Shown: one piece after another, positions 29,271 through 38,086 of the stretch
How the letters are laid out: every line of letters starts with the position of its first letter
Position numbering within the stretch: position 1 is the stretch's first letter
Origin: Eubacteriales bacterium
GTDB lineage: Bacteria; Bacillota; Clostridia; Oscillospirales; Butyricicoccaceae
Reading direction: 5' to 3'
DNA: 64,000 nucleotides
Assembly (NCBI GenBank): GCA_030539335.1
Contig: JAUNSG010000001.1
Location: forward strand, 62,001-126,000
The notes under the pieces: generated by a model
Database searches by the model: none
What the model saw: the letters and a program-made list of their open reading frames with translations, nothing else
Told to the model about the DNA's origin: nothing
Made by a program: the position numbers and the translations under genes

Positions 29271-30185
29271 CTATTGATTGACTTCAATATTTCCGTTCTT
29301 GGTTTCCACATACACGGTTACCGTCGGGTTGTCGCCAACCGTGCCGTGCGTTGTCCGGCCATCGCTGGAGAGCATGGATGAAAACGAAGTGGAGATCGAG
29401 CCATTCTTCGTCGTCGCATCAAACTCAAATTCCAGTTCGGGCGGCAGGGTTACTTGAATGCTGTCATTTTTATTGAAGAAAGAGACATCGCCGGTCACTT
29501 CGGTATAAACCACATGTAATTCCCCAGAATTATTGGCCGTATATTTCCCGGAACCAACCGCCGACGCAATCTCCGCATTGCCGCTGGTGGTGGTATAGGT
29601 CACATCGCCATCCAATCGTTTACAGGAGACGCTGCCACTGGTGCTGTCAATCCGTATTGTATCCGCACACAGGTCTCCCACATCCAACGTCCCGCTGGTG
29701 GAAGAGAGCGCGACCTCTTTTGCCTCCACATCGCCGAGCTGGACAGTTCCCGCCGTGCTGTCAATCTTGAGGGAATGCAATCCAGCCTTCATTTCGGTCA
29801 GATCAATATCTCCATCGGTTGTCGTCACCGTCAGATTGTCCCGGTAGGATGCCGGTAAATACACCTCAATATAACGGGAAAAGCCACTTTTCAGGAGCGG
29901 CTTTCCCCCCTCGTGAATCTCGATGCTGTTGCTGCTCTGTTCGACCTTCGCATAATAACTGCGCTTGTTCTCCGTCATATATTCCTTGATGATGAGCTCG
30001 TCATTTTCGCTCTCATAAAATGTTATGGGCTCTTCGTCATAGGATATCGTGACTCCGGATATCCCATTTACGGGGAAATGGATCTCATTGGCCAATTGCA
30101 CGGCTTTTCCCTGCGAACAGCCAGTCAACGCCAGCAGTCCAATGACTACGGTCAGGCACAGGGAAATCTTCTGTTTGTCTTGCAT
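29271..30185 (-). CDS. DUF4097-type lipoprotein
   Basis: 304 residues. Signal peptide with lipobox LTGC (residues 20-23, lipidated C23). The rest is a repetitive beta-helix-like domain with repeats such as TVTTTDGDIDLTEM, LSSTSGTLDVGDL and IDSTSGSVSCKRL, typical of DUF4097 (putative adhesin) domains. It is surface-anchored; the ligand is unknown. It has its own upstream operator that copies the one in front of the neighbouring tetR gene, so the TetR regulator probably controls it. Confidence 0.8.
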   Translation of the reverse strand: MQDKQKISLCLTVVIGLLALTGCSQGKAVQLANEIHFPVNGISGVTISYDEEPITFYESENDELIIKEYMTENKRSYYAKVEQSSNSIEIHEGGKPLLKSGFSRYIEVYLPASYRDNLTVTTTDGDIDLTEMKAGLHSLKIDSTAGTVQLGDVEAKEVALSSTSGTLDVGDLCADTIRIDSTSGSVSCKRLDGDVTYTTTSGNAEIASAVGSGKYTANNSGELHVVYTEVTGDVSFFNKNDSIQVTLPPELEFEFDATTKNGSISTSFSSMLSSDGRTTHGTVGDNPTVTVYVETKNGNIEVNQ

Positions 30186-30215
30186 ACGATGTTCCTCACT
30201 TTCTCGCGAATGCTA

Positions 30216-30233
30216 AATGAATAATTCATTCAC
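30216..30233. promoter_or_regulatory. Operator upstream of the lipoprotein gene
   Basis: AATGAAT-A-ATTCATT palindrome, 31 bases before the lipoprotein start. Read on the - strand it is GTGAATGAATTATTCATT, which matches the + strand sequence at 30954-30971 in front of tetR at 17 of 18 positions. Confidence 0.7.
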
Positions 30234-30241
30234 AATACAGG

Positions 30242-30274
30242 CAAAAATTAGCGGGCACACGGCCCTGCTAATTT
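30242..30274 (-). terminator. Terminator of tetR
   Basis: On the - strand AAATTAGC and GGGC pair with GCCC and GCTAATTT (one bulged base), then TTTTGCC. It overlaps the tetR stop codon. This means the lipoprotein gene needs its own promoter. Confidence 0.65.
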
Positions 30275-30944
30275 ATTGTTGATACGCATGTACCAAATTA
30301 TCTATACAAATCTGTTTCGCCAAATCCACTGGGATATCTTTGGTTTCAAAGGTGGTATAGCGAATATCCATCGCCCACCAGGACAGCATTTCAACGATCA
30401 ATGTCGTTGTTAAATCAAGGTGCTCCACTGGACGGACCGTACCCCGCTCAACAAAAATATGGAGATACTCTGTCATCGTATCGAAAAATTTCTTTCGATA
30501 TGCGACATAGTGTTTCGCCAGATTTTTGAAATCAAATTGGTTTTTCTCAAGAAACAGGCAGCCAACAGCGTACTGTGACAGAAGATCAAAGGCATCGCTG
30601 ATCAGCTCTTCCAAACAATAATCCGCTGCATCGTCTTGAAGATGGACGGCAAAATCCTCTGCGCTCTGTTCAAACAGCGCGATGATCTCCTGCTCCAATC
30701 CAACAAACAAATCATCGGTGATCGGCCGCTCAAATTCGCGCTCGATAAATCCGGGATCTACCGTGCATTTTAGGATAAAATGCATGATCTCCTTTTTTCC
30801 GGAAAAATCGAGATAGATCGTGCCGACCGAAACGCCGGCCGCCTTCGCAATATGGCTGATCTGCGTCTTCGCATATCCCTGCTGAAGAAACAACCGCGTC
30901 GCCGCAGCCGCGATATCCTTAATCCGCTGGTTCAATTGGTACAC
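30273..30944 (-). CDS. TetR family transcriptional regulator
   Basis: 223 residues. Residues about 8-55 form the TetR helix-turn-helix (IAAAATRLFLQQGYAKTQIS, then VSVGTIYLDFSGKKEI). The rest is the all-helical ligand-binding and dimerisation domain. The start is GTG at 30944 or TTG nine bases later; neither has an ideal ribosome binding site. It is preceded by a strong promoter with an operator over the start of transcription, which suggests autorepression, and it likely also controls the DUF4097 lipoprotein. The inducer is unknown. Confidence 0.88.
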   Translation of the reverse strand: MYQLNQRIKDIAAAATRLFLQQGYAKTQISHIAKAAGVSVGTIYLDFSGKKEIMHFILKCTVDPGFIEREFERPITDDLFVGLEQEIIALFEQSAEDFAVHLQDDAADYCLEELISDAFDLLSQYAVGCLFLEKNQFDFKNLAKHYVAYRKKFFDTMTEYLHIFVERGTVRPVEHLDLTTTLIVEMLSWWAMDIRYTTFETKDIPVDLAKQICIDNLVHAYQQ

Positions 30945-30955
30945 CGCCTTTTTGT

Positions 30956-31003
30956 GAATGAATTGTTCATTCTTATTCTATCGCATTTCTTCTAAACTGT
31001 CAA
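30956..31003 (-). promoter_or_regulatory. tetR promoter with overlapping palindromic operator
   Basis: On the - strand TTGACA (30998-31003), 17-base spacer, TAGAAT (30975-30980). Two bases downstream is a perfect palindrome GAATGAA-TTG-TTCATTC (30956-30972) covering the expected transcription start, the classic position for repression. Confidence 0.8.
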
Positions 31004-31014
31004 TATGCAAACGC

Positions 31015-31034
31015 AGCGCGGCCGAAGCCGCGCT
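31015..31034 (-). terminator. GC-rich TTCG hairpin after the MacB-like gene
   Basis: On the - strand an 8-bp stem (AGCGCGGC with GCCGCGCT) with a TTCG loop, 16 bases after the gene's stop. The following T-run is poor (GCGTTTGC), so termination strength is uncertain. Confidence 0.5.
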
Positions 31035-31050
31035 AACGATTCAAAGAAAT

Positions 31051-32262
31051 TTAGGAAATGGGTTTGCTCTTTTTCCGATCACGGAGCCAGGCAAGAAAAC
31101 CAAAACAGGTCAATATTCCCAGCACCATCGAACACCCCATAGAAAAATACACAGACTGTTTGAACGCAACATAGTCTTCCCAAAACAGCAGATAGGTCTG
31201 CCGATACAAAAGGAATTTCCCCGCACTGGCAATTGCCGCCGTTGCGACATGCGCCAGCAGTATTGCGTCCAGCGTCCTAATCGGACGGCTCTCCATCGTT
31301 CGATTCCTTTTCCCGAGGAGGAAAATATAAATTCCGGTCAAAACAAAAATCGCCACACACAGCAAGACGACATGGAACGGCGTGTACACCGTGACACTGA
31401 CAAGATTTTTATTTCCTTCCAAATTTGTCGGATTCGTCGAATAGCTGACCCCAAGATCCCGATCTATCTGCTGAATCTTGTCTTTATACTCCGTATAGCT
31501 ATCCCCATCCTTTGTCAGGATATAGCCACAATTCTTTAAAGAATATACAATCTTCTGAAATTCCGCATCTTCTTCCCCGACCGGATCATTTGTAATCGAC
31601 AGCGATGGCATGACAATCATATTATCGAAGAGTTCAGCCTTGTTATCGATTTCGATTGATGTCCCGGGTTTAAAAAATCCGATCACCTTCATTGGAATCG
31701 GCTCGATGTATTCCAATACAATGGTGTCTCCTACCGCAACGACATCCTTATATTCGCTCCCGACGATGACCGGAACAGGGTCGTCCGAAAAGAAAAAGTC
31801 CTCTTCTCGGAATCCTCGCCCCCCGTCGATGCGCTGCTTCAAAGAAAACGTCTCATACGCAGTCCAATCCAACTGCACGGAGGACAGTCGGATCTGCACG
31901 TCGTCATTTTCTCCATATTCCTCCGTCCCATAGTCCTGCCGGAATATATCCTTGTATCCAAACTCATCGACAACTCCCAGTCCCTGGCTGCCTACTTCCA
32001 AAAAATCAAATTCTTTGTGCATGGTTTCGTTAAACGCCTTCATCTTCCCCAACGCGTCTTTGTCCTCGAAGAAATCCCACAAAGACATAGCAAAGGGAGT
32101 ATCATAGACATCGGCAACGGGCAGAAAAAGAAATTTCTCCTCATTGTAAGTAATTTTCTCTTCCTGCGGTATAAAAAGAAGATGAAACAACAGAAAAATA
32201 AGCACGACGCGAATCAGCAGGATTCCCCACAAGATAGCACCTTGTTTTGTTTTTTTTATCAC
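31051..32262 (-). CDS. MacB/FtsX-like membrane protein without ATPase
   Basis: 403 residues. One N-terminal membrane segment (about 12-30), a large extracellular domain (about 35-290) with PVPVIVGSEYKDVVAVGDT and PMKVIGFFKPGT, as in MacB-type periplasmic domains, and three C-terminal membrane segments (about 297-317, 335-353, 373-395). This is the layout of MacB/FtsX-family ABC permeases, yet no ATPase gene is adjacent. It follows an exported small protein on the same strand in an AT-rich island, so a role in its export or immunity is possible but unproven. Composition differs from the housekeeping genes around it. Confidence 0.55.
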   Translation of the reverse strand: MIKKTKQGAILWGILLIRVVLIFLLFHLLFIPQEEKITYNEEKFLFLPVADVYDTPFAMSLWDFFEDKDALGKMKAFNETMHKEFDFLEVGSQGLGVVDEFGYKDIFRQDYGTEEYGENDDVQIRLSSVQLDWTAYETFSLKQRIDGGRGFREEDFFFSDDPVPVIVGSEYKDVVAVGDTIVLEYIEPIPMKVIGFFKPGTSIEIDNKAELFDNMIVMPSLSITNDPVGEEDAEFQKIVYSLKNCGYILTKDGDSYTEYKDKIQQIDRDLGVSYSTNPTNLEGNKNLVSVTVYTPFHVVLLCVAIFVLTGIYIFLLGKRNRTMESRPIRTLDAILLAHVATAAIASAGKFLLYRQTYLLFWEDYVAFKQSVYFSMGCSMVLGILTCFGFLAWLRDRKKSKPIS

Positions 32263-32283
32263 TACAACTCCACTCCTTCAAAA

Positions 32284-32320
32284 GATGGCAGGAAACGAAA
32301 AAAAAATGCTTCCTGCCATC
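32284..32320 (-). terminator. Hairpin between exported-protein gene and MacB-like gene
   Basis: On the - strand GATGGCAGGAA pairs with TTCCTGCCATC, then TTTTG. The long loop is T-rich. It would reduce read-through from the exported-protein gene into the membrane-protein gene. Confidence 0.5.
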
Positions 32321-32345
32321 ATCAAACACTATTTTACCTCAATGC

Positions 32346-32816
32346 TCATTTATTGTTGATTCCATAGTAGATAGACTTTGCAGAAATTGCTCCTTGTCCA
32401 ACATTTCCGGTAGAAGCATATATTTTTCCCTTTCCCCATTCTCTTTCGGAATCCCAATGATTCTTTCCTATCCAAGCTCTAACTCTTGTATAATGCTTCA
32501 GATAAGTACCATCCGATTTTAGGATAAGGTTTGTCCAACCTTTTACTCCGACACCTACTTTAGCTTTATTCAAAATATACCAACATTTTGATTTTACATC
32601 ATAATTACGTTTTGACAACACATGATTTGTAGAGTCCATAATCACACAATCCGGATCTAATTCTGCCGTATCATTACTTATTTCTGTATAATCAATTCCA
32701 TAGGGATTATTATCCAACTCACTTTCAGTAAATGCATACATACTTGTAGATAACAGCATCCCACTGACACAAAAACAACAAATTCTCTTTGCAAAAGTAT
32801 TCCTAACAGCCTCCAT
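32346..32816 (-). CDS. Exported small protein of unknown function
   Basis: 156 residues with an N-terminal signal peptide (basic start, hydrophobic CCFCVSGMLLSTSMYA, likely cleavage around 28-30). The mature part is polar, with RVRAWIGKNHWDSEREWGKG and a C-terminus STGNVGQGAISAKSIYYG. It is not a family I can name. The Trp/Gly-rich mature domain of about 125 residues and the neighbouring MacB-like membrane protein recall secreted-peptide loci. The start ATG lacks a strong ribosome binding site. A good promoter is present upstream. AT-rich compared with flanking genes, so probably acquired. Confidence 0.6.
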   Translation of the reverse strand: MEAVRNTFAKRICCFCVSGMLLSTSMYAFTESELDNNPYGIDYTEISNDTAELDPDCVIMDSTNHVLSKRNYDVKSKCWYILNKAKVGVGVKGWTNLILKSDGTYLKHYTRVRAWIGKNHWDSEREWGKGKIYASTGNVGQGAISAKSIYYGINNK

Positions 32817-32897
32817 TTTACAGATATTGATTTTTCCAATGCAAATGTTGATTTACATATTTTTTCAGAATTACCTAGGATTATCTGCATTTTCTAT

Positions 32898-32926
32898 ATT
32901 ATAAGCTATTTTTTACTTTAATTCAA
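32898..32926 (-). promoter_or_regulatory. Promoter of the exported-protein gene
   Basis: On the - strand TTGAAT (32921-32926), 17-base spacer, TATAAT (32898-32903). It lies about 80 bases before the start codon in a very AT-rich 200-base intergenic stretch. Confidence 0.65.
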
Positions 32927-32985
32927 TATTTTTAATTGACAAATTTTTATAGAATAATATTATCCAAATATATAGAATATTTTGT

Positions 32986-33010
32986 ATAAAAAAGGACGCA
33001 TCCTGCGTCC
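32986..33010 (-). terminator. Terminator of the hslO transcript
   Basis: On the - strand GGACGCA-GGA-TGCGTCC followed by TTTTTTATA, 15 bases after the hslO stop. Confidence 0.85.
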
Positions 33011-33024
33011 TTCTCTTATCCGTG

Positions 33025-33918
33025 TTATTCTATTTCCCGTGCGGTCGCTGCTGTGAGCAGGACATCGATATCCTCGTGTGAGAGGTTATACACCTTATCA
33101 CAGAACTGACATGTCACCTCAATGCCGTCTTCTTCGTCGCGCAGACGGGTCAGCTCGTCCTTTCCGAGGCTGATGAGCGCACGCGTCACCTTGGAATGGC
33201 TGCACCCACAGCGATATTCGATCGGCACCTCTTCCAGAAACTCGACCGAAAAACCGTCCAGTACGGTGCGGACGATCTCTTCCAGTGACAGGCCGCGCTC
33301 CATCATCGTGGTCATGCCGCCCGCCGCGGCAATGTTGTTTTCCAGCCGTGTGATCTCTTCGTCCGTCGCACCCGGCAACAGCTGTACCAGATAGCCTCCG
33401 GCCTGCTTGACACTCTGATTGGTATCCACCAGCACGCCCAGCGCAGCCGCCGACGGAATCTGTTCGCTCTCCGCAAAATACTTGGTCAAGTCCTCGGCGA
33501 TCTCACCGTTGTGCAGTACGGTTGTACCGGTAAACGGCTCCCCTACGCCGATATCCTTGATGACCATTAGATACCCACGTCCGACACCGCTTCCAACATC
33601 CAAATGACCATCCGGCTTGAGCGGCAGCTCTGCGGCCGGGTTTTGCAGATAACCGCGCACATTGCCCTCACAATCGGCAACGGCGGTAATGGTACCCAGC
33701 GGGCCGTCCCCTTTGAATTGCAGCGTAACTGAACCGTCCTGATCCTTTAGCTCCCGTCCCATCATGGAAGCGCCGCTCAGGGCACGTCCCAATGCTGCTG
33801 TCGCCAGCGGCAACGTCTTATGAATGTTTCTCGCCCGCTCCACCAACTGTGTCGTCGAGACAGCGGTACATTTGACAGCGGCGTCCTTGCAGATCGCCCG
33901 AATAAGTCTATCCTGCAT
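33025..33918 (-). CDS. hslO: Redox-regulated chaperone Hsp33
   Basis: 297 residues, normal length. A cytoplasmic holdase activated when its zinc centre is oxidised. The C-terminal zinc ligands are present as C237-x-C239 and C270-x2-C273 (YRCGCSHSK and TCQFCDKVY). N-terminal folding domain has GRALSGASMMGRELK and LQFKGDGPLG. It starts four bases after the upstream methyltransferase gene, so it belongs to the yerC-methyltransferase-hslO operon. Confidence 0.95.
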   Translation of the reverse strand: MQDRLIRAICKDAAVKCTAVSTTQLVERARNIHKTLPLATAALGRALSGASMMGRELKDQDGSVTLQFKGDGPLGTITAVADCEGNVRGYLQNPAAELPLKPDGHLDVGSGVGRGYLMVIKDIGVGEPFTGTTVLHNGEIAEDLTKYFAESEQIPSAAALGVLVDTNQSVKQAGGYLVQLLPGATDEEITRLENNIAAAGGMTTMMERGLSLEEIVRTVLDGFSVEFLEEVPIEYRCGCSHSKVTRALISLGKDELTRLRDEEDGIEVTCQFCDKVYNLSHEDIDVLLTAATAREIE

Positions 33919-33922
33919 CTTC

Positions 33923-34705
33923 TTACTTCCTTATATCGTGTTTTTCTTCCAAATTCGCATTGGCAATAAAAAAGATCCGCTCTTCCTGTTCCCCCGGGGG
34001 ATCGTCCGAAAGCTCACCGCGCACCTCAATATCCACAAAGCCGGTATCTTTCAATAACTGAACCAGAAATTCAACCGAATAAATCCGTTCTGCATGATGC
34101 TCCTGATAACGGTTCCATGCCCCGTCCTCGTTCAGCTCAAAAATATCAAAGTCATAATGACACAGATCGTTTTCATCGATCTTGGCCTGCCAGACACAAA
34201 AAACGTCCTCATCTTCGCGCACAAAGCTCTGTCCGTCAATGCGTTCCAGCTTAGCCCGGGTGTTGATATCAAAAACAAACGGCGCTCCGGGCATCAGAAA
34301 CAGCTGTACGCGACGAAATGCTTCACGGAGCACGCTCTCATCCGTGACATAATTGATGGAATCCAGACAGCATACGCATGCGTCAATCGTACCATACAAA
34401 TCCAGTTCATCCATCGACTGGTTGAGAAAGACCGGACGCTTTTCCAGCGGCTCCTCCGCACAGGAATCCATCGCGACCATGAGCATATCCTCCGACTGGT
34501 CGACGCCGATCATTTCATAGCCGCGCCCAGCAAGAATGCGCGTCAGGGAGCCGGTACCACAGGCCAGATCCAGCACAATCTCCGGCTTCTTTCCCCGCTG
34601 CGCAAAAACATGTTCAAAAAAATCCGCCCACCGTTCGTATGGCACATCATCGGTGAAGCGGTCATAATATTCGGATAAGAGAGCATAATCGGAAAATCCG
34701 CTCAT
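33923..34705 (-). CDS. SAM-dependent class I methyltransferase
   Basis: 260 residues from ATG 34705, which overlaps the yerC stop (ATGA) after AAGGAG. The frame is open further upstream, but that part overlaps yerC. Motif I is VLDLACGTGSLTRIL with the acidic motif II IGVDQSEDML and motif IV CVCCLDSINYV, as in the small-molecule methyltransferases encoded beside Hsp33. The substrate is unknown. Translationally coupled to both neighbours. Confidence 0.88.
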   Translation of the reverse strand: MSGFSDYALLSEYYDRFTDDVPYERWADFFEHVFAQRGKKPEIVLDLACGTGSLTRILAGRGYEMIGVDQSEDMLMVAMDSCAEEPLEKRPVFLNQSMDELDLYGTIDACVCCLDSINYVTDESVLREAFRRVQLFLMPGAPFVFDINTRAKLERIDGQSFVREDEDVFCVWQAKIDENDLCHYDFDIFELNEDGAWNRYQEHHAERIYSVEFLVQLLKDTGFVDIEVRGELSDDPPGEQEERIFFIANANLEEKHDIRK

Positions 34706-34998
34706 TCTCCCTTCTCCTTCATACGATCCAACGCTGTCCGATAGCCATCCGCGCCGTATTTCAGGCACTTGTTGACACGGCTGATTGTCGCCGTCGATGC
34801 TCCGGTTTCCTTCGCAATCTCACTGTAGATCTGGCCCTTGTCCAGCATCAGTGCGACCTCAAACCGCTGCTTCATCGCCTGTAATTCACTGATCGTGCAG
34901 AGATCATCAAAAAAACGGCTGCATTCCTCCTCATCTTTCAGTGCCAGAACCGCCCGAAAGAGTGCATCCATCGACGCACCGTCTCTCCGTGTATTCAT
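34702..34998 (-). CDS. TrpR-like regulator, YerC/YecD family
   Basis: 98 residues. ATG 34998 follows GGAGAGG and is preferred to ATG 35013, which contains that site. The fold is a TrpR-like helix-turn-helix: LCTISELQAMKQRFEVALML and ETGASTATISRVNKCLKYG (recognition helix). YerC-type proteins in Firmicutes lack tryptophan-repressor residues and their ligand is unclear. First gene of the operon leading into the methyltransferase and hslO. Confidence 0.88.
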   Translation of the reverse strand: MNTRRDGASMDALFRAVLALKDEEECSRFFDDLCTISELQAMKQRFEVALMLDKGQIYSEIAKETGASTATISRVNKCLKYGADGYRTALDRMKEKGE

Positions 34999-35104
34999 TC
35001 GCAGCCTCTCCATTCCAAATAAAATTCCGGTTTCTACCGGTACACGCTCATTTTATCACACTATTACGTGAAAGTAAACAACGGATTTTTCATACCGTGA
35101 AAAC

Positions 35105-35142
35105 AGAAAAGCCTGCCTGGTATCTTTCCTCGCCAGGCAGGC
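35105..35142 (-). terminator. Terminator of the gatCAB operon
   Basis: On the - strand GCCTGCCTGG and CCAGGCAGGC form a perfect 10-bp stem followed by TTTTCTGTTTT, 18 bases after the gatB stop. Confidence 0.9.
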
Positions 35143-35159
35143 CCTCTTTTCCATAGTAT

Positions 35160-36596
35160 TTACCGCTCAGCCAGCTTTTTCGCCAGCATCTGATTGATCA
35201 TCTTCGGGTTTCCCTTGCCCTTGGATGCCTTCATGCACTGTCCAACAAGGAATCCGACTACGTTCTTCTTACCACCCTTGTAATCCTCAATCGATTTCGA
35301 ATTGGCCGCCAGAACTTCATCGACCAGTGCTTCAATCGCGCCCTCATCCGACATCTGCTTGAGCCCAAGATCCTCGACAATCTGATCGACCGAATCCTCG
35401 GTCTCAAACAGCTTGACAAGAACCTTTTTTCCCGCATTGCCGGAAATCACGTTCTTCTCAATCAGCTCGACCATCGCAACCAGCTTTTCCGCCGTCAGTT
35501 TGGTATCACTCAGCTCCATCTGCTTGTCATTCAGATATTTGGAGATGTCCGACAGCACCCAGTTTGCCAGCGCCCGCGCCGATACGCGCCCCATCGCGGC
35601 GCCGTCATCGACCAGACACGCCTTCTCAAACGAATCTGAGAGCGTGCGCGCCTCCTTCGGTGTCAGGCCCAAGTCATTGACGTAACGGTCAAAGCGCGAC
35701 TGCGGCAGTTCCGGGATCTCCGACTCGATCTGCTTCATCCATTCGTCGTCGATCTCGACGGCGATCAGATCCGGATCCGGGAAATACCGATAATCCTGCG
35801 CATCCTCCTTGGAACGCATGACCAGATTCTTCACCTTGGAGTCATCCCAGCGGCGTGTCTCCTGGACGATCTTGCCGCCCTCCTCCAGCACCTCAATCTG
35901 ACGCTCGACCTCGTAGTCGATCGCGCGGACAGCCGCCGAGAACGAGTTGATGTTCTTCATCTCCACACGGGTGCCAAGCTCCTCCGTCCCCTCCGGACGG
36001 ACCGAAACGTTGACGTCACAGCGGATCGAACCTTCTTCCATGCGGCAGTCACTGATTTGCAGATAAGAGAGCGTGGTTTTGACGGTTTCGAGGAATTCCT
36101 TTGCCTCCGCCGAGGAATGGATATCCGGCTTGGTGACCATCTCGATCAGCGGGACTCCACAGCGGTTAAAGTCGACCACCGTGCCCTCTCCCTCATCGTG
36201 CAGCAACTTTCCGGCATCCTCTTCAAAATGGATCCGCTCAAAGCGGACACGCTTCGGCTTGCCGTCTACGAGGAAATCCACATAGCCATTCTCACAGATC
36301 GGAACGTCAAACTGCGAAATCTGGTATGCTTTTGGCAAATCGGGATAGAAATAGTTCTTACGATCCGACTTACAGAGCTGGTTGATCTGACAATGGGTTG
36401 CCACGCCCATCTTCGCTGCATAGTGGACGACCTGTTTGTTCAGCACCGGAAGCGCCCCCGGCTGACCGGAGCACACCGGACACACATGTGTGTTGATCGG
36501 CGCCCCGAACTGGGTACTGCATCCACAGAAAATTTTGGTCTTCGTGGAAAGCTCCGCGTGAACCTCCAGACCAATAACCGGTTCATAATGTATCAT
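35160..36596 (-). CDS. gatB: Asp-tRNA(Asn)/Glu-tRNA(Gln) amidotransferase subunit B
   Basis: 478 residues, usual length. GatB activates the mischarged tRNA (kinase step) in the GatCAB complex that makes Gln-tRNA(Gln) or Asn-tRNA(Asn). The N-terminal cradle has GLEVHAELSTKTKIFC and zinc-site cysteines in CGCSTQFG and HVCPVCSGQPG. The C-terminal helical and YqeY-like tail has GFLVGQCMKASKGKGNP. It follows gatA by 18 bases. Confidence 0.97.
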   Translation of the reverse strand: MIHYEPVIGLEVHAELSTKTKIFCGCSTQFGAPINTHVCPVCSGQPGALPVLNKQVVHYAAKMGVATHCQINQLCKSDRKNYFYPDLPKAYQISQFDVPICENGYVDFLVDGKPKRVRFERIHFEEDAGKLLHDEGEGTVVDFNRCGVPLIEMVTKPDIHSSAEAKEFLETVKTTLSYLQISDCRMEEGSIRCDVNVSVRPEGTEELGTRVEMKNINSFSAAVRAIDYEVERQIEVLEEGGKIVQETRRWDDSKVKNLVMRSKEDAQDYRYFPDPDLIAVEIDDEWMKQIESEIPELPQSRFDRYVNDLGLTPKEARTLSDSFEKACLVDDGAAMGRVSARALANWVLSDISKYLNDKQMELSDTKLTAEKLVAMVELIEKNVISGNAGKKVLVKLFETEDSVDQIVEDLGLKQMSDEGAIEALVDEVLAANSKSIEDYKGGKKNVVGFLVGQCMKASKGKGNPKMINQMLAKKLAER

Positions 36597-36614
36597 GATG
36601 GTATCCCCCTTCTA

Positions 36615-38075
36615 TCACAATGCCACGAGATCGGTCAGACCGGTCGCGCGCTCGAAAGCCAGGCCGGCATTCAGCAGCTTCTGTTCCCCAAAACGCGGAC
36701 CAATCAGCTGCATGCCGATCGGCATCCGTCCGGAATCAAAGCCGCACGGCTGTACCAGTCCCGGCAGGCCGGCAATGTTGACGGATACCGTACAGATGTC
36801 TCCCATGTACATCTGGAGCGGATCGTCGGTCTTTTCTCCGATTTGATAGGCCGTTGTCGGGGCGGTCGGCGTCAGGATCACATCCACTTGTTCGAATGCC
36901 TTCGCATAGTCCGCACGGATCGCCCGCTGTGCGGCACGCGCCTTCTTGTAATAGGCATCATAATAGCCGCTGGACAGCACATAGGTGCCCAGCATAATAC
37001 GGCGCTGTACCTCCGGACCAAACGCCTCACTGCGCGACTTGACGTACAGATCAATCAAATCGTCCGCTTTTTGGGTTCGATAGCCGTACTTGACACCGTC
37101 AAAACGCGCCAAGTTGGAGGAGGCCTCCGCCGAGGAGAGAATATAATAAATCGGCAGGGCATATTTGCTCAGCGGCAAGGAAAGCTCCACAATCTCTGCC
37201 CCCAGTCCGCGGTATACCTCAGCGGCATCCAACACTGCCTTGGACACCTCAGCATCAATGCCCTCCCCAAAGTACTCCTTCGGCAGGCCAATCCGGACAC
37301 CCTTCATATCGGGATCCAGCTTCGCATGCAGGCTGTCATACTCCCGCGGGATGCTCGTCGAATCGTGCATCGGGTCTGCCCCGCGCAGTACGTCCGCCAG
37401 AAGTGCGGCATCCTCCACACTGCGTGCCATCGGGCCGATCTGGTCGAGCGACGAGGCAAAGGCAATCAGGCCATAGCGCGATACCGTGCCGTACGTCGGC
37501 TTGAGGCCGACCACACCACAGAACGAAGCCGGCTGACGGATGGAACCACCGGTATCCGAACCGACGGCCAGCGGTGTCTCTCCCGCTGCTACAACCGCCG
37601 CGGAACCGCCGGACGAACCGCCCGGCACATGCGCCGGATTGTGTGGGTTGCGTGTGGTTTGCAGCGCCGAGTTCTCACAGGAGGAGCCCATGGCGAATTC
37701 ATCCAGGTTGGTTTTTCCGGTAATGACAAGACCCTCTTCGTTCAGCTTGTCCACAACAGTCGCATTGTAAAATGGCACGAAGTTCTCCAGCATTTTGGAG
37801 GCGCAGGTCGTCGCCGTGCCTTTGGTACAGATGTTGTCCTTGACCGCAATCGGGATACCTGCGAGCGGCGAAAGCTCCTCACCAGCCGCACGCTTCTCGT
37901 CGATCTGTGCCGCACGCGCCAGCGCCGCTTCCTCATCGGTGCTGATATACGCACCGACGGTGTCCTCTACCTGCGCCGTGCGGGCAAATACCGCCTTCGT
38001 CAGTTCTACCGAGCTGATCTCCTTACTCTGCAGAAGAGAGGAAAGCTCGGATGCTGTTTTCTGATACAGTTCCAT
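36615..38075 (-). CDS. gatA: Asp-tRNA(Asn)/Glu-tRNA(Gln) amidotransferase subunit A
   Basis: 486 residues from ATG 38075 (GGAGGAG upstream, the site overlapping the gatC stop). GatA releases ammonia from glutamine. The amidase Ser-Ser-Lys triad is visible: Lys in PIAVKDNICTKG and Ser residues in VPGGSSGGSAAVVAAG and GSDTGGSIRQPA. Second gene of the gatCAB unit. Confidence 0.97.
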   Translation of the reverse strand: MELYQKTASELSSLLQSKEISSVELTKAVFARTAQVEDTVGAYISTDEEAALARAAQIDEKRAAGEELSPLAGIPIAVKDNICTKGTATTCASKMLENFVPFYNATVVDKLNEEGLVITGKTNLDEFAMGSSCENSALQTTRNPHNPAHVPGGSSGGSAAVVAAGETPLAVGSDTGGSIRQPASFCGVVGLKPTYGTVSRYGLIAFASSLDQIGPMARSVEDAALLADVLRGADPMHDSTSIPREYDSLHAKLDPDMKGVRIGLPKEYFGEGIDAEVSKAVLDAAEVYRGLGAEIVELSLPLSKYALPIYYILSSAEASSNLARFDGVKYGYRTQKADDLIDLYVKSRSEAFGPEVQRRIMLGTYVLSSGYYDAYYKKARAAQRAIRADYAKAFEQVDVILTPTAPTTAYQIGEKTDDPLQMYMGDICTVSVNIAGLPGLVQPCGFDSGRMPIGMQLIGPRFGEQKLLNAGLAFERATGLTDLVAL

Positions 38076-38086
38076 CGTTCTCCTCC

